Assembly: GCA_014237395.1 (NCBI GenBank)
Contig: JABZFP010000006.1
Location: forward strand, 29,835-93,834
Length of the DNA: 64,000 nt
Reading direction: 5' to 3'
Source: Desulfobacteraceae bacterium
Lineage (GTDB): Bacteria; Desulfobacterota; Desulfobacteria; Desulfobacterales; UBA5852
Positions within the stretch are counted from its first letter, which is position 1. Each line of letters starts with the position of its first letter. A program made the position numbers and the translations under genes. Shown here piece after piece: positions 63,845 through 64,000 of this stretch. A model generated the notes under the pieces. The model did not search any database. It was not told the DNA's origin and saw nothing but the letters and a program-made list of their open reading frames with translations.

Positions 63845-64000
63845 TCAGCGGTTGGCCTTGCGATAGCCGAGCTGATCGAGCGCAATAATCCATTTGCAGA
63901 TATTGGAGGAGCCTTCCACCATGGTGTAGGTGGGGGCATCCCGATAATACCGCGCCACCGGGTATTCGGTGGAATAGCCATAGGCGCCCAGGATCCGCAT
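63845..64000 (-). CDS. Acyl-CoA dehydrogenase, C-terminal end (cut by window edge)
   Basis: The last 51 codons of an acyl-CoA dehydrogenase: MRILGAYGYSTEYPVARYYR, then DAPTYTMVEGSSNICKWII. The GYGYxxEYPVxRYYRDA block is the conserved C-terminal FAD/CoA helix region, and VEGSSNI corresponds to the usual YEGTSEI. Beside a glutaconyl-CoA decarboxylase operon the likely substrate is glutaryl-CoA, oxidised to glutaconyl-CoA without decarboxylation, but this is context only. The stop codon touches repeat copy B. Confidence 0.88.
   Translation of the reverse strand: MRILGAYGYSTEYPVARYYRDAPTYTMVEGSSNICKWIIALDQLGYRKANR

Overview
This window looks like chromosomal DNA of an anaerobic, probably sulfate-reducing bacterium of the Desulfobacterota (Desulfobacterales / Desulfosarcina-like). 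That placement is inferred from gene content only: a membrane-bound, Na+-pumping-type glutaconyl-CoA decarboxylase beside an acyl-CoA dehydrogenase, a diphosphate-dependent phosphofructokinase, a TAXI-type TRAP transporter, a multi-domain FAD/Fe-S 2-hydroxyacid dehydrogenase, and moderately high G+C. I see no prophage, transposase, CRISPR array or rRNA operon.

Layout. 1-9.1 kb holds small accessory and stress genes: an aldehyde dehydrogenase cut by the window edge, a helical small protein, a single-domain response regulator with Glu at the phospho-acceptor site, a 37-residue ORF coupled to a phospholipase D/VTT fusion plus an EEP-family phosphohydrolase, an ArsP-like permease, a UbiB/ABC1 kinase and a proline-rich/PRC-barrel pair. 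9.2-14.0 kb is the three-gene cluster for the osmolyte N-acetylglutaminylglutamine amide (amidotransferase, GNAT/ATP-grasp synthetase, M42 peptidase). 14-16.5 kb holds a small membrane protein, an SDR and a YitT protein.

16.7-33.3 kb is core housekeeping: tRNA-Thr(CGU) and its terminator on the minus strand, then a plus-strand run of mfd, two SurA-type chaperones, a RodZ-like protein, mgtE, recO, a GHMP kinase, glyQ, glyS, a nucleoside phosphorylase, ligA and an acylphosphatase. On the minus strand follow HU, ftsY, a 42-codon membrane micro-ORF and smc (33.4-39.1 kb), then a PilZ protein.

40.3-46.5 kb (minus) is a tight block of rfbB-rfbD-rfbC-rfbA (dTDP-rhamnose) preceded by a polar amino-acid ABC importer with a strong stem-loop after the binding-protein gene. 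A 697-residue PPi-phosphofructokinase diverges from it. 49.3-54.7 kb (minus) is a TAXI TRAP transporter, DUF1850 protein, fused permease and a cytoplasmic gamma-glutamyltransferase-like protein. 54.9-59.3 kb pairs, divergently, an FAD/Fe-S D-lactate-dehydrogenase-like protein with a LarA-like (DUF2088) protein, suggesting a hydroxyacid epimerisation/oxidation module. 59.5-64.0 kb (minus) is a glutaconyl-CoA decarboxylase operon (gcdD, gcdB, gcdC, gcdA) with a carboxymuconolactone-decarboxylase-like gene and the 3' end of an acyl-CoA dehydrogenase.

The most unusual signal is a roughly 120-nt repeated element present twice (about 33.9 kb and 63.8 kb). Its core is conserved, but its outer arms differ completely between copies while staying self-complementary in each copy. 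Both copies begin within 1 nt of the stop codon of a minus-strand gene. A second, unrelated palindromic element lies next to the copy at 63.5-63.7 kb.
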